Assembly: GCA_027579435.1 (NCBI GenBank)
Contig: JANBPK010000886.1
Span: forward strand, 1 to 61,981
DNA length: 61,981 bases
Reading direction: 5' to 3'
From: Candolleomyces eurysporus
Lineage: Eukaryota; Basidiomycota; Agaricomycetes; Agaricales; Psathyrellaceae
Shown here piece after piece: positions 45,601-57,219 of the stretch. The notes beneath the pieces were generated by a model. It was not told the DNA's origin. It saw nothing but the letters and a program-made list of their open reading frames with translations, and searched no databases. A program made the position numbers and the translations under genes. Position 1 is the stretch's first letter. Each line of letters opens with the position of its first letter.

Positions 45601-46256
45601 CGTTCGAGACTGCGAGGTTCTTCTTGATGGCGTACAGGGTGCCAAACAGGCCAGCGAGCGTGGCGGTGGTCAAAAGGGCGATGGCGCCGTTGTAAACAGC
45701 AAGACCGTGGAAAAGGGTGTTGAGCCCGGCACCTGACATCACTCCCGCGAGAGCGGTTGAGATCACTGCCAGGAGGATGACCGGGGCCCAGAGCATCCAA
45801 TGCGTCTTCCCAAATTGAATCGAGCGGGCCATTCTGACGTGGAGAAGGGTAATGGCAACGACCACCAACAGGCAGGCTTGTCTTGCTGTCATGAGGAACC
45901 AGAGGCGAGTTGAGGAGAGTGGGTCGCTAGCAATGGCTGCTCCGGATGGTCCTGACGTGGTCTCTGTGACGATTTGCCAAATGAAGACGGAGAGGGCGAG
46001 AAGGTCGAAGCCAGCGAGCCATAGATGACCCTTGGCTGCTGGGGCGAGAGATCCATAGGATGGGAGCCCAAATTCAGTCTGTAACACCCCAACGTCAGGC
46101 AGAGCTCGACGTTTGAGAGAAATAAAATCATACCGGCGACACACGTCTGCTCAATGGGCTGGGAGGTAGAATAGGGATGACGATTCGTAGAATGACGAAA
46201 GCTGAAGCGAGCAGGGAGATAAAAGCAAGCACGAGAGCTGGAATAAGCGGAATCAT
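42634..46256 (-). CDS. Seven-TM protein with long loop and very long tail
   Basis: Unrecognised as a named family. Exons: 46256-46134, 46078-44897, 44841-43682, 43627-42634 (1152 aa). Start ATG 46256 gives MIPLIPALVLAFISLLASAF, so TM1 is at the very N-terminus. Hydrophobic segments: about 4-30, 59-79, 100-121, 134-155, 162-191, 423-447, 454-476. Between TM5 and TM6 lies a hydrophilic Ser/Pro-rich loop of about 230 residues. After TM7 comes a tail of about 675 residues, Ser/Thr/Pro-rich and basic, with many potential phosphosites and PPPPFPLPPTPP. The 5TM-loop-2TM-tail plan resembles Git3/Gpr1-type nutrient GPCRs, but I see no sequence signature proving it. Confidence 0.78.
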
Positions 46257-47451
46257 GTTGTCTTGAGAGAGCGTAAGATTGCGTAGAGCACGTTAGGCGT
46301 AAGGCCGTCGACGACGGTGGAGAGCGTTGGCAATCGCCAGAGACTGCGTCAAGGCAATCCTGGATTTCTTGAGGAACGAGAAGAAACAGGACAGGATTGT
46401 TTGCTCCGTATTTGGCGATGGTTGAAATATAGGGACCCACAGCGCGTTTTGATTTCAGGTCACATGACGGCGTCCATGACTAAGCTGATCGTTGCCATGT
46501 ATGTACGGCGCTCCTTGTCCTCATGTCCGCCTCTGCCGATCTCCTCTTCATCCCAGTCCCAATGCAAGCTATTCTGAAGACTATCAGTCCTTCTCGATGC
46601 GAGAAGCAGAAACCTGTCGAAGACGTTGAGGAACCAACACCGTCAGTCGGAATTTTACTGACATAGCTCCTTGTGGACGCACGAGGATATTCCGAATATC
46701 CAGTGGAACGTGTACCCCACAGGATTTAGGTGGAGTAATCCAGAGCTCTCGAGGCATCTGTGCGTCTCTTTGGCAACCTATTGAGTTTTTTATTGCCTCT
46801 TCTGAGTGTCCTGGACGTCAGGGCAATCACGCCAGCCCACTAGGAACTTTGACTGCTGATCTTTGGTCCTGCTCATGCCATCCGACGTCGCACTTTTCGG
46901 CCCTAAATGAGCTCATACATCCTTGTGTTCCTCACAATTGTTCTCGACGCAGAGTAAGCACTGTGCTCTCGCCCTCCTCCACCGTCTCACCCGCAGGTAT
47001 CTCGGGTAATCCAAACAGTGGAAATATTCTTATCGCCCTTTTTTCTCCCTCCATCTTTTCTTATTTTTACTATCAAGCAATGCAGGTGATCTCTCCTCTC
47101 CCTCTTATTCCCATGGATCGCAGTGTCAAACAGCCTGCGCCATCATGTTGGGTATTCGAGATTCTCAGAACACGCTCCTTCCGGCGATTCTTAACATGAT
47201 CGCACGCACTCGGAGCGCGACACGCCGTGACATTCGATGCGCCAGTGTGGTTTTGGCTCGTTTGCAATGTCAAGAGTCTATTCCCGCAAAGACAGAGGCC
47301 GAACCGGACTGGTCGTAATTATGGCATGGTGCCTTGGCTTTCATGTGAAGCCATTTGGNCTTGCAGAAATCTCCGGCATATATAGGCCATATGCCAACCA
47401 CCACTCTCCCTCCGAATCCCAGCCCACAACAACAGGAGAGGATCCGTCAGG
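46257..47451. other. Divergent intergenic, 1.2 kb
   Basis: No convincing gene. A possible short plus-strand reading (46467-46665, MTASMTKLIVA then MSASADLLFIPVP) lacks support. A near-perfect inverted repeat, GGATATTC-C-GAATATCC, is at 46685-46701. CT-rich tracts before 47452 fit a fungal promoter. Confidence 0.5.
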
Positions 47452-50128
47452 ATGTTCTTGCTCTGTTACCGTTCGCTTCGATCTCTCGCCGCCACTACCC
47501 AACTACTCCTTCTCTGCTGTCTTATTTCTGGCTGTTCAGCTAGACTCCGCGATGGACGACTCAATGGGAACATGCTACTCAAGCCTACCATCCCGATCGT
47601 TCGTCTCGGAGCTCGTGCAAGCCTCCCCGTCGTCAGCTGGAATGGAACGGAACTTCCAGCCTATAACACTATGTACTACTTTGACCAGCTTATCGACCAC
47701 AACAATCCATCTCTAGGGACGTTCAAGCAGCGCTACTTTCACACATGGGAATACTACAAACCAGGTGAGGTCGCCATCCCATCCGTTGTCGGCCGCCAAT
47801 CTAATCTCTCTCTGAAGGCGGACCGATNNTTCTCTCCACACCCGGAGAAGTCCCAGTTGATTGTGAGCTTCAGTATGCTTTCNCTTGGCCATGGCAGACA
47901 CTAACCCTCAGCTCAGTTTTTTACACCTACTTGACAAANGCGACGATCATGGGTACTATTGGTACGTGACNCTCGCACTCGTCATTCNTGGATGTGCCTC
48001 AAGTTCCACTAGCTCAGGAAACAAACGGTGCNACCATCGTCCTGGAACACCGATTCTACGGAGAAAGCAATCCCTATCCAGACCTCAGTGTTGAAAGCCT
48101 TCGAGTCCACACTGTTCAACAAGCNATAGAGGACTTGGAATATTTCGCGAACAATGTCGTCTTGGCAATGCCGGATGGTAACAATGTTGCCCCTCACCGA
48201 GTTCCATGGATTTACGCCGGTGGAAGTTATGCAGGTACTACCGAAATCTCTCCAGCATTATCTGCATTTGACTGACCTCTATCTAGGTGCACTGGCAAGC
48301 TGGACGATGGTCAGGTATGCTCATNAACATTCGTTCCCTTNNTTNANANATCTAATGATNCGTCNGAAGCAAACCTGGCTTATTCCATGCCGCATACTCG
48401 TCTTCCGGAGTCGTGCAAGCGAAAGTGTATGTTCCATTTTTTCAGCTTGCAACTCGAAATCATTCACNTCTNATCTCANTCATACAGCGACTTTTGGGAA
48501 TACTTTGAACCTATCCGCGAAAACATGCCAAAGAACTGCTCCTCGGACGTCCAAACCGTCCTTGCCCACCTCGACAAAGTGTTCTCGGCGGGTAACGAGA
48601 CCGCAATCCAAGAGGTTCAGAAGACTTTCGGTCTTCAGGCNTTAAAGAGTCCCATTGACTTCCTCAGTGCATGTGCGTGTACACGCCACTTTCTGCTCTA
48701 CGTTCTCNCCTANTGACANNGCCATTGCCAGTGAGGAACAATTTGTGGGATTGGCAGCGGCTCCAGCCCAACACAGGATACCTTTCNATCTTTCACAGGT
48801 TCTGCGACCAGATAGAAATGAAGAGCGGCGTCCCAGGGCCAGAAGAAGGTTGGGGTCTTGACCATGCACTCGTGGCTTGGGGCAAGTTTTGGCGACGGGA
48901 ATACTATCCTTACCGTACGTTTCATTTCGATTCGGTTCACCTGTGCTCCGGACCTGATTGCCCTTCTTTTTTTCTCGATGAACCAGTGTGTGGAATTGAT
49001 GATCCAGAGTATGCACAAATCCTATCACATCATGGTACAGAGCTCCGCGCAGCCGGTACTAATCAGTNCNTTTACCATTAGAACTTGCTTGGGTACGGCA
49101 AACCCAACACTTGACTATTGGACTGATACAGCCGTGAACAACAACGCCCGATCTTGGTTCTGGATTGTGTAAGTGCTTCTGCTTCTTCACTCAACGTCAT
49201 GATGGCAGTCTTCTTGTGTGTGTCAGTCACCCGCTCACCCCTTGTTCTTCTTCTCGCTTTTGGTGGTGCTTCTTCCCGAATGATGTGCATCTTGGNTTCT
49301 TTCAGATGCAACGAAGTAGGCTACTTACAGGTAAGCTGTGCTCGTCACTTTCCTTCCCCCTTCTTCTTCTTCAGTGCAAGTCAGCTGACGATTTACGCTG
49401 ACTACGACAGAACGCTGCACCTGAAACCGAGCCTTCTCTCGTGTCCCGGCTGATTCAACCGGCTTATGACCTCGTGAGCGATGTGATCCGACTCTTTCTG
49501 CATAACAATCTGCTAACATTTTTTCTTCGCATTCGTGTTCTCGAAGCGTCTATGTCAACTTATGTTCCCTCAAGCGTTCCCTCAGACGCCAACACCGCGG
49601 GCTGATGTGATTAACAGAAGATACGGAGGCTGGAACGTGAAGCTCGACAGAATTATCTTTGTCAACGGTGCTCGTACGTCGGCCCCTTCTAAAAGTCCAA
49701 GCAATTCTCAGGCTGATGCACTAATTTCTTGACCCCTTCTTCAAATCTTCATTTCATCTATTTCTGTCACCTGCTCTACTGCGGTGTCAAATGATACAGG
49801 TGATCCATGGCGCGACACCACGATGTCCGCCAAATTCCAACGCCCATATGTCAATGCACTGCAGCAAGTCCATCTAACCCAAGGCTTCCATTGCTCCGAC
49901 CTCACTTTGGACACTGCGTCGTTGGACCCCACGATCGCAGAGGTCCAACGTCAGACGGTTCAGACGATGAAGAATTGGTTGAGGTCGTACAGACCGCGTA
50001 CTCGACCTGTACGTCCGCCTGTTATCAAGCCGCCACGGCCCGCGCCNTGGAGACCCAGGCCGCCAACTGGGCCAAGGAAGACTAGGAAGTTCGTAAATGC
50101 CTGGATGCGGGGTGCTGGGGAATTTTAG
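47452..50128 (+). CDS. Serine peptidase, family S28 (prolyl carboxypeptidase-like)
   Basis: Secreted or vacuolar peptidase cleaving near proline. It starts with a hydrophobic leader (LAATTQLLLLCCLISGCSA). YFDQLIDHNNPSLGTFKQRY and GGPI.LSTPGE are S28 signatures, followed by LEHRFYGESNP. The catalytic serine is in GGSYAG (exon junction 48234/48287), the aspartate in GARDPWRD and the histidine in GFHCSDL. Exons fixed by phase include 47452-47764, 47818-47862, 47917-47961, 48004-48234, 48287-48314, 49547-49673 and 49800-50128. Others lie between 48360 and 49470 (KPGLFHAAYSSSGVVQAK, CDQIEM..., WTDTAVNNNARSWFWIVCNE). The C-terminus is an unusual Pro/Arg-rich extension (RPRTRPVRPPVIKPPRP). Scattered Ns blur a few codons, but no definite break is seen. 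Confidence 0.88.
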
Positions 50129-50358
50129 CTNGTCCTCACCCAAAGGAACGGTCGTATGCTTATTGACAAATGGCGAATGTACTATCTCCAATCTATCTAA
50201 TGTATCAGTATTTGTGACTTCTGCACATGGGTGCCTACTTGGTCAGTTCACTTTCCGGACGCGCGCAGCGCATGCAAGTAGACGCCACGGTCTGATGCAA
50301 GAACCTCATTCTATTCAACATTCAATTCCGAATACGATGCTGTTAACTACATCGAGAT

Positions 50359-51806
50359 CTAAGTACGGTTCAAGGGGGAGATCTCATCACATTTAGCGAC
50401 CGCACCGAAGAGAAGCTCAAAGAAGCCAGGTACCTGTAAAGNGAGATCCAAGTCAGCCGTGGTTACATCATACCGAAAAGAACGAGAATGGAGGAGAAAC
50501 AGGTAAGAACGATGTCCGAGTGCAACAGAAAAAGAACAACACCACCACTCGAAATCAAGTGGGTGAAAGAAGTTCAAANGAGAAGAAGATGGATTACGCA
50601 CATTGAGCTCTTCCGCAACCATACAATTCCTCCCATGCCGACCCCACGACTCGTCACATGCTCTGTACTTCCAAACGTCCACCACCGTTTCACCCGTCGT
50701 ATGCGTGCCTGTTAGCTCAATATCCACTCTATGCCGCGTGGACTTGAAAAGGTCCGGTTTTGATATATAGGCAATGGTGAGAGCATCNTGCAGAGGAGGG
50801 CCATCGTTAAAACCAAATGTGGACTTGTAGGAAGCGGCGAAAAAGCTGATTAAGGTTGAGAGCGTGTGGCGGAGTGGGGTTGAGGGCTTTGGGAGAAGCG
50901 TCGACGAGCCCGAACTGGTACTGAAAGCGGGGTCAAGGAGGCGAGAATGAAGTTCCCCAGTAACGATCGCCGTGTGTGTTACATTCAGTGGTATCATCGT
51001 CTTCTTCACTGGTACGTTCAGAACGATTTGAGATGCATGTGCTGCCAGTGATGAGAAAAGGTTTTGTTTCNNTATCATTGAGAAATCTGCAATGAGAGAA
51101 GGATCGTGGAGACTCACGATCACANAGAATGTTATACTCTGCAACAGCAGATCGATTCCCAACACCAACACCGCCGCCCATGAACACAATCTCTTCGACG
51201 GCTTCCACGAGATCACTATACACACTGACGAACAAAGCGATGTTCGTCATGGGACCGCTTGAGACAACGGTGACCTTCTGGCCACTACCTTTGGCCCAAA
51301 TCTTCCGGATAATCCTGGACATTCCATCCAAAGCTCTAACCCTATTTCCATCAGGATCTTCTTCGAAGAAAGCGAGGACNCGGGGATCATCAAGGTCAGG
51401 CAAACCCTCCACCCCACCTAGCCCATCCACACCGTGGATCTCTGGATCATGCTTGGCCTCNAGNAGNAGAGGTTGATCTGCTCCAGGGNAGACGCGGACT
51501 TTATCGCTACTGGAACCAAAGGCGAAGAGGCAGCGGGCAGCGTTCAGAGCTGTGTATGTGCTGCTCGCGTTACCGTGGGTCTAGGGAGAAAGANNTTAAA
51601 CTAGTTGTGAGATAGTGGGAGAAGCTCGAGGAGATTGATTACGCACTGTGGANACTCCCACCAACTGAATGTTAGAACAGTTCACAGCAAGCATTATCGC
51701 TGTAGCATCGTCGTGCCCCTATCCNATTCAGAGTGTATGAGATTCCAAGCCATTGANTTCGCTATCATGNACTTACAGGATCGACATCCAGCCAAACATA
51801 CTTCAT
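50359..51806 (-). CDS. Nucleoside hydrolase (inosine/uridine-preferring type)
   Basis: Hydrolyses the N-glycosidic bond of ribonucleosides for salvage. Exons: 51806-51777, 51718-51647, 51580-51118, 51041-50602, 50433-50359 (359 aa). The N-terminal calcium-binding motif is split across exon 1/2 and reads DVDPGHDDA (7-15). STTHGNAS, EIHGVDGLGG, SSGPMTNIAL and VFMGGGVGVGNRSAVAEYNI are all typical. The later DAL motif (DALTIAY) and a C-terminal helix (PGFFELLFGAVAKC) are present. The first exon is only 30 nt, and the last intron (168 nt) is long for this gene set. Several Ns fall in introns and near 51490. It is convergent with the S28 peptidase (230-bp gap). Confidence 0.9.
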
Positions 51807-52317
51807 GGTGAGCTGGCTGAAATAGTGTAGGAGCNGGTAGAGTTCGTTGAAAGAGAGAGGGCNTGNCTCTGTTTCGACATCGTGTATCGTTATCTGAGCG
51901 TCAGAGTGNAAGGCACGNTGCCATATGTTNNCANTGATAGCCTGGAGAGGTTAATAGCCCGGGGTTTAAGATCGGNTACCCTCTACTGTCCCTCTTCAAA
52001 TTCCATCGCCATTCCGAACCCTGGTCGCTGTGAGGATGTCCGACGGCAAGGGANATGACTGGGTCTCCCGAAGTCTAGGCCCTTGATGAGANNCANNAGN
52101 NNNTCCGACTCCGAAGTTTTGCAAGNTGGGGGAGAGGTGAATGCTCAGTGTACAGTGCAATACATTACTAGCGCATATGCCTAAAATACAATAATAAATG
52201 CGTAAAATTGTCTGTAAATGAATGCTTTGACTTCCTTGAATCAAAACAGAAAAACCGAGGGCGACTGGTGAAAGAATGACGNGNTGACGAGAGCGAACGT
52301 TGTGTCTTTTNAATGCC
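51807..52317. other. N-rich intergenic
   Basis: Upstream of the nucleoside hydrolase and downstream of the Rcf2 gene. Contains about 20 Ns. No gene supported. Confidence 0.45.
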
Positions 52318-53201
52318 CTATGCCGCATGTGCGACCTGCTTAGAAAGCGCAGCTTCCTCCAGTTTGCGGTCCCTCTCCTGCTGCTCAATGATGTCTCGCC
52401 ATGAGTGGTCGAGATTGTGCTACAAATCACACAGGTGAGTCAGTTGCCGGATCTCGAAGAAACGAATGATGGCCAGTGCTTACCTCCTTGGCGAATTCCT
52501 TCTTCGAGCTTGAAGTGAGAGCACCAGCGGCGATCAACAAGCCAACGGTCAGACCCTGAGCCCACATACGAGCTTGCACGATCTGTAAATAAACCGTCAG
52601 TACAACAAAGAAAATGAGAGAGAAAAGGAGTAGGACGAACCTTTTGAGGATATGTCTGGTACTTGTTGCGCGAGATAATCGCAGCAGCAATACCCAAACT
52701 GCTAGCCCAACCACCCATAATAAGGGTGTACTGGTGTCTAAACGACCAGTCTCCAATCTTCTGCGAAAGAGTCATATTATCCCATCGCTTCGCAGCTTGC
52801 AACTCCTTCTCGTCNAGAACTCGGATAGATTCTCCTTCCCTAAGCAGAAGAGCCACTACAATGAGCAACANGTACNCCTCTGTANGNTTCGANACAAGAC
52901 GTACCACTGCGACCTATCATACTCCAACCCACGTCGCTCACCCTGNACGGCGATCAAGGGTGCNACGATGATGATACCGCCCAACAACTTGAGGGAGGGC
53001 GGCAGGCGTCGGTACCCGGCATAGTTCCTGTTCGCGTAGAGTGCAGAGGCTGCTGCAACTAACGAGCCGGCCAGGAAACCTTCAGTGGCGCCTCTCACAG
53101 AGGCAGCATTATGCTCTTCAATTTGTTTCTGGGTCAAGAGCTATACAATGTCGTCGTCAGCCCAGTCCGCGTCGTCGCAAACAGATATGACCCACCTTCA
53201 T
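52318..53201 (-). CDS. RCF2: Respiratory supercomplex factor 2-like (HIG1 domain)
   Basis: Inner-mitochondrial-membrane protein modulating cytochrome c oxidase and supercomplexes. Exons: 53201-53196, 53140-52905, 52839-52641, 52582-52484, 52419-52318 (213 aa). The first coding exon is just ATGAAG; splicing yields MKLLTQKQIEEHNAASVRGA, as expected for the family. The first hydrophobic pair is around GFLAGSLVAAASALYA and LKLLGGIII. The C-terminal HIG1 domain spans WSFRHQYTLIMGGWASSLGI to YQTYPQKIVQARMWAQGLTV and GLLIAAGAL. A charged helix ends LSKQVAHAA. A few Ns affect residues near 52860-52970. Confidence 0.88.
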
Positions 53202-53700
53202 GTTGCTTTAATATGATGAAGGGTTGGTAGTAGTCGATGGAGTAGTCGATGGAGTNNTGTTGACCCAGTGAGAATCAACAAGTTTTATACGAGACTGTTT
53301 CTAGAGTTGGGCTAACGACGTCACCCCTTATATGTCACCACNGCACAATCCGAGCCAATGATTCCGATTGGCTGCGGCGACTTCCCCGGAGTAGCCCTCC
53401 CCGATCCATCCCGTCTGCTTGGTCTCGAGCAGTCTATGGCGGCCTACCGCCTCAACTATACCACCGACCTTACAAATCGCTTATAATCAAACCACATGAC
53501 ATTCAATGACATACTAGTACTCTGGTACAAGGCGAAGCTACTACAGGAGGATCTACAAATAGGAACATTTCATCATATCACTCAGCAGACACAACTACAG
53601 GAAGAAAGAAAGAGCGAGAAGAGAGAGAAGAGTCTGAGTCTGGTCATCATGACATTCAAGAAGGTCNTATTGTCTTTCCAGGAGTAAAACAGGATACGGG
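53202..53700. other. Intergenic between Rcf2 and Nup98 genes
   Basis: Contains a short direct repeat (GTAGTCGATGGA twice, near 53230-53252) upstream of Rcf2, in what is likely its promoter. No gene seen. Confidence 0.45.
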
Positions 53701-56700
53701 TTAGAAATGGTCCACAGTAAATGTCCATTCGCCCAGCTCCATATCAAAGTCCTGGAAATGAGTATCCTTCATATTCTTCAACCTCTTCAGGTGCTTCACC
53801 ACAGTAGGATGACTAGCGTCCTTAATAGGTTCCCGCGTCGCCTTATCCACCGCCCAACACCTCTCCAACGTCAGCTTCGCCTTCACGTTCAGCCCTGAGC
53901 CAGGAGGAGGCTTATCCGCGTCCTCGCTATCCGGATATACACTACACTCCTTATCCTCAAAGTGAATAACCTCTCCCAACAACGCTCCAAGTTTAGAGAG
54001 ACCAGTAAGATCAACAGGCTCCAAAAACTCAATCTGCCCATACCCAACTCTGCCCACAACCAGTCCCTTGAACGCCGACAACTCATCGTACCCCAACTTC
54101 TTCAGCGACGCCAAGTCAGGCTTCACCCAGTAATCACCCTCCTGTAAGGCTCCTCCACTCCCTTCGCCACTCTTCGAGCTAGTCTGCGCCGTAAACCTAT
54201 TCGGGCTCTTCTGCGGTACCCTAGGCGCAGGCGTAGGCGAATCCAACGCTGCATTATGCAATGCTCCGCCCTTACCACCCGTAAGAGCACTAGCCGCCGC
54301 AGCCTCACTCTCCCTCGCCGCAATACTCAACGCCGGGCTGAACACCACCTTGCCTCCAGGCGAAGGGCTGCTCGACTTGACGAACAACTGCGACGGCTCA
54401 ACCTTCTTATCCAANATNACCTTCTTCACACTCTGTCTGCTTCCACTTCCAAGGGCGGGACTCCCACTTCGTCCGATGAGAGAATCGGGCCCAACAGAAC
54501 CCCCACGTTCNGACAAGGTAAGCGCATTGGGCTTGCCNTGCAAAAACGCAACAGATCCGGCGAAGGGGTTGCCCAAGGTACTCTCCCTTGCAGCTGTGGA
54601 CGCTCCGAAACCACGCAACTTCGATGTGGCAGGGGCGAACGATGGTTGGACGCGGGGAACAGGGGAGCGAGTGGGGACGTCAACAAAGAAGGGTGGTTTC
54701 TTCTTTGGTTGAGATTGATCCAAGTCGACAAGTCGTGGACCAGGAGGGAGCATGCTGAAGATGGGGAGGTTGGATCCAATCGGTTGGTTTATGGATGCTG
54801 TCAGCGCTGGAGCGGCAACAACAGTAGACCCCGCGAGGTTATTCGTAGAGTTGCCGAACAATCCGGTGGGCTGTCCTGTAGACATAGCGGTACCGAGCGC
54901 AGGAGCAGTGGGCTTCCCGAATATGTTTCCACCAAACGCCGTCGATTGTTGCTGGTTTGCGTTTTGTCCAAGGGTGTTACCAAACAGACCTGTCCCGGCT
55001 TGAGTGGGGTTGGTGTTTTGCTGCTGGCCGAACCCACCGCCAAACAGACCTGTACCGGCAGGTGCAGCAGGTTTTGGACCAAAGAGATTTGACTGTTGCT
55101 GGGGTTGCTGCTGATTTTGTTGGGCGTTGCCGAACAGTCCTCCACCTCCGAAGATGCCAGCTCCCGCCCCTTGTTGGGGATTCGTATTGCCGAACACTAA
55201 AAAAAACTGCATCAGCTGGCGATCGCTCGATAAGAAGTTGAGAACGCACATCCTGTCCCGGTTCCTTGTTGTCCGGTTTGTTGTTGATTCTGCTGGCCAA
55301 AGAGATTTGTACCTCCAAACAGGCCGGTTCCTTGTTGCTGCTGGGTTTGCTGGGCTGGCTGTTGCGTTGCGCCAAATCCACCAAATGGAGTGGTTGTAGG
55401 CTGCGTTGTGGTGGCATTTGTAGCACCGAACAAAGACTTATTGCCACCTGTTCCTGCAATACACTATGAGAACAAAAAGATTGTCATGCTGAATTTAGAT
55501 CTTACCGAATGCACCACCACCGAATGCGTTTGCGGTGGTATTAGCTGGTTGTGTGGTACCGAAGAGACCAGTTGTCGCCGGCTGAGTCTGCTGGGTGTTT
55601 TGAGTGCCAAACGCACCGGTACCGGCTCCGAATGCGCCTGTCGTTGTTCCTGCGAAAGGATGAGACGGGGAAACAATAAAGAAAACGAGAACGGCTTACC
55701 GGTAGTACCAGTACCAAATCCACCAAAAGCAGGTTTAGGAGCGGCAGTTCCGAACGCGTTGGTGCCACCGAACAATCCCGTCGATTGTTGGGGTTGTTGC
55801 TGCTGCTGGGTCTGACCAAACGCGGTGCCGAACGCCCCAGCTTGTGCAGGTTGTTGCTGCTGCTGAGTATTCGTGCCAAAGGCGCCACCAGTTCCGAAGA
55901 GGCCAGTGCCTGTCGTTCCTGTGGTAGTGGTGGTGGAATTTGTGTTGCCGCCAAAGGCACCAAAACCAGTCGTAGCCGGGGCGGCAGGGGTCGTTCCAAA
56001 CGTTGATGCGGTCTGTGCAGGTTGGGTGGCACCAAAGAGACCGGTCGTTGGCTGGGTAGTTGCGGCACCTCCAAATGCAGCAGACTGTCCGAATGCACCT
56101 GCTGTTTTCCTGCCTTGAGCATAATCTTGCGTACGAAGTTCCTAGTGAGTCAGATCGATGACTGTCAATATCGGTTCCAGAGGCGCGATGGATTAATCGT
56201 ACTTCGAATGAATAGCCCATATAAGCGGGCATGCATGAAATGGCTTGGTAATGTGAGGTTGAGGTGCTATCCTTTTCGGTATGGGCTGCCCAAGGTGGGT
56301 TGCTTGTGCCTGTGGTCACAGTTGGAGGATTGCTAGTCCCGATAGCTACGGCAGAACGGTCAACGACACGATGGTTGATTTGCAATGATCTTGAGGACGC
56401 ACCTGTGCCAAAAGCTGATGTCTTGTTTCCAAACAAGCCGCCGCCGCCGCCAAACGCGCTGGTGCCCGTCGTCGTCGTCGTTGAGGGCTGACCGAAGAGG
56501 CCAGTTCCGGTCGTGCTCGTGTTGGCGGGTTGGCCAAACGCGCTGGTCCCGCTCCCGAACGTGCTTGTTGTAGTTCCAGTCCCCCCTCCAAAGGCGCCAA
56601 AGCCGGTTGTGGGTTTGGGAGCAAAGGCGCTTGAGGACGTGTTGGCGGTTCCTCCAAATCCGCCTGCCCGCGTTGTCAGTTGGATGGAATCTGGCTGAAG

Positions 56701-57009
56701 AGGAACGTGCAAACGCGTACCAAACGCACTCGTAGTGCCTGTATTTGCCGCAGGAGTGCTCAGGTTTCCAAACATTGGATTCGCCTGGGGGGTTTGCTGT
56801 TGCTGGGGCTGGCCAAATGCACCTGTGGTACCGAACGCTAAACAAGCTTTAATACTAGGATTAGAATGACTCGATGGCGTTTCTGACTTACCGCTGGTCG
56901 TGTTCGTGGCACCGAAAGCACTGGGCTGTCCAAATGCACCGGTTCCCTGCTGTTGAGTCTGCTGGTTCTGCTGGGGATTCGCCCAGGACGAGGTGACGTT
57001 CCCAAACAT
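53701..57009 (-). CDS. NUP98: FG nucleoporin Nup98/Nup116 type with GLEBS motif
   Basis: Nuclear pore FG protein that forms the permeability barrier and binds Gle2/Rae1. Exons: 57009-56892, 56837-56721, 56663-56403, 56345-56203, 56141-55700, 55649-55506, 55453-55250, 55196-53701 (974 aa). GLFG/FG repeats separated by Gln/Thr/Asn spacers fill residues 1-165 and 230-480. Between them lies a GLEBS motif: HYQAISCMPAYMGYSFEELR (about 190-215), completed only after splicing exon 4 to exon 5. A less repetitive linker follows. The autoproteolytic domain (peptidase S59) is residues 830-974, from YWVKPDLASL to EWTFTVDHF. The protein stops exactly at HF, so no Nup96 moiety is encoded here. Confidence 0.93.
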
Positions 57010-57219
57010 GGTGGCCAGAGGAAAGAAAGGCGGCTCCGTTCGACTTTTTCGCTGCAGTCACCAGCAACAACTGCCAAATGCGAGCTGTGCACTTGTCCCG
57101 TTCAAACTCCGACGGGTCCTCTTCCCACAGCCACAGGCCCGCGACGGCCCGTCACGTGTATACCATTTTTTGGATGGACTTTGAGTTGCTGCAGAGTTGA
57201 TTGATCCTCTGAGGCTAGG
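57010..57219. promoter_or_regulatory. Divergent promoter, NUP98 / RPA2
   Basis: 210 bp between the start codons of the Nup98 and Pol I subunit genes. GC-rich centre, no TATA box seen. Confidence 0.5.

Noticed and set aside
54256..55092. 278-codon plus-strand ORF
   Set aside because: Antisense to the Nup98 linker and repeat region; repetitive codons produce long open frames by chance.
56146..56345. Reading the Nup98 GLEBS region straight through without an intron
   Set aside because: The continuous frame destroys the GLEBS consensus; splicing 56203/56141 restores SFEELR, so I take the intron as real.
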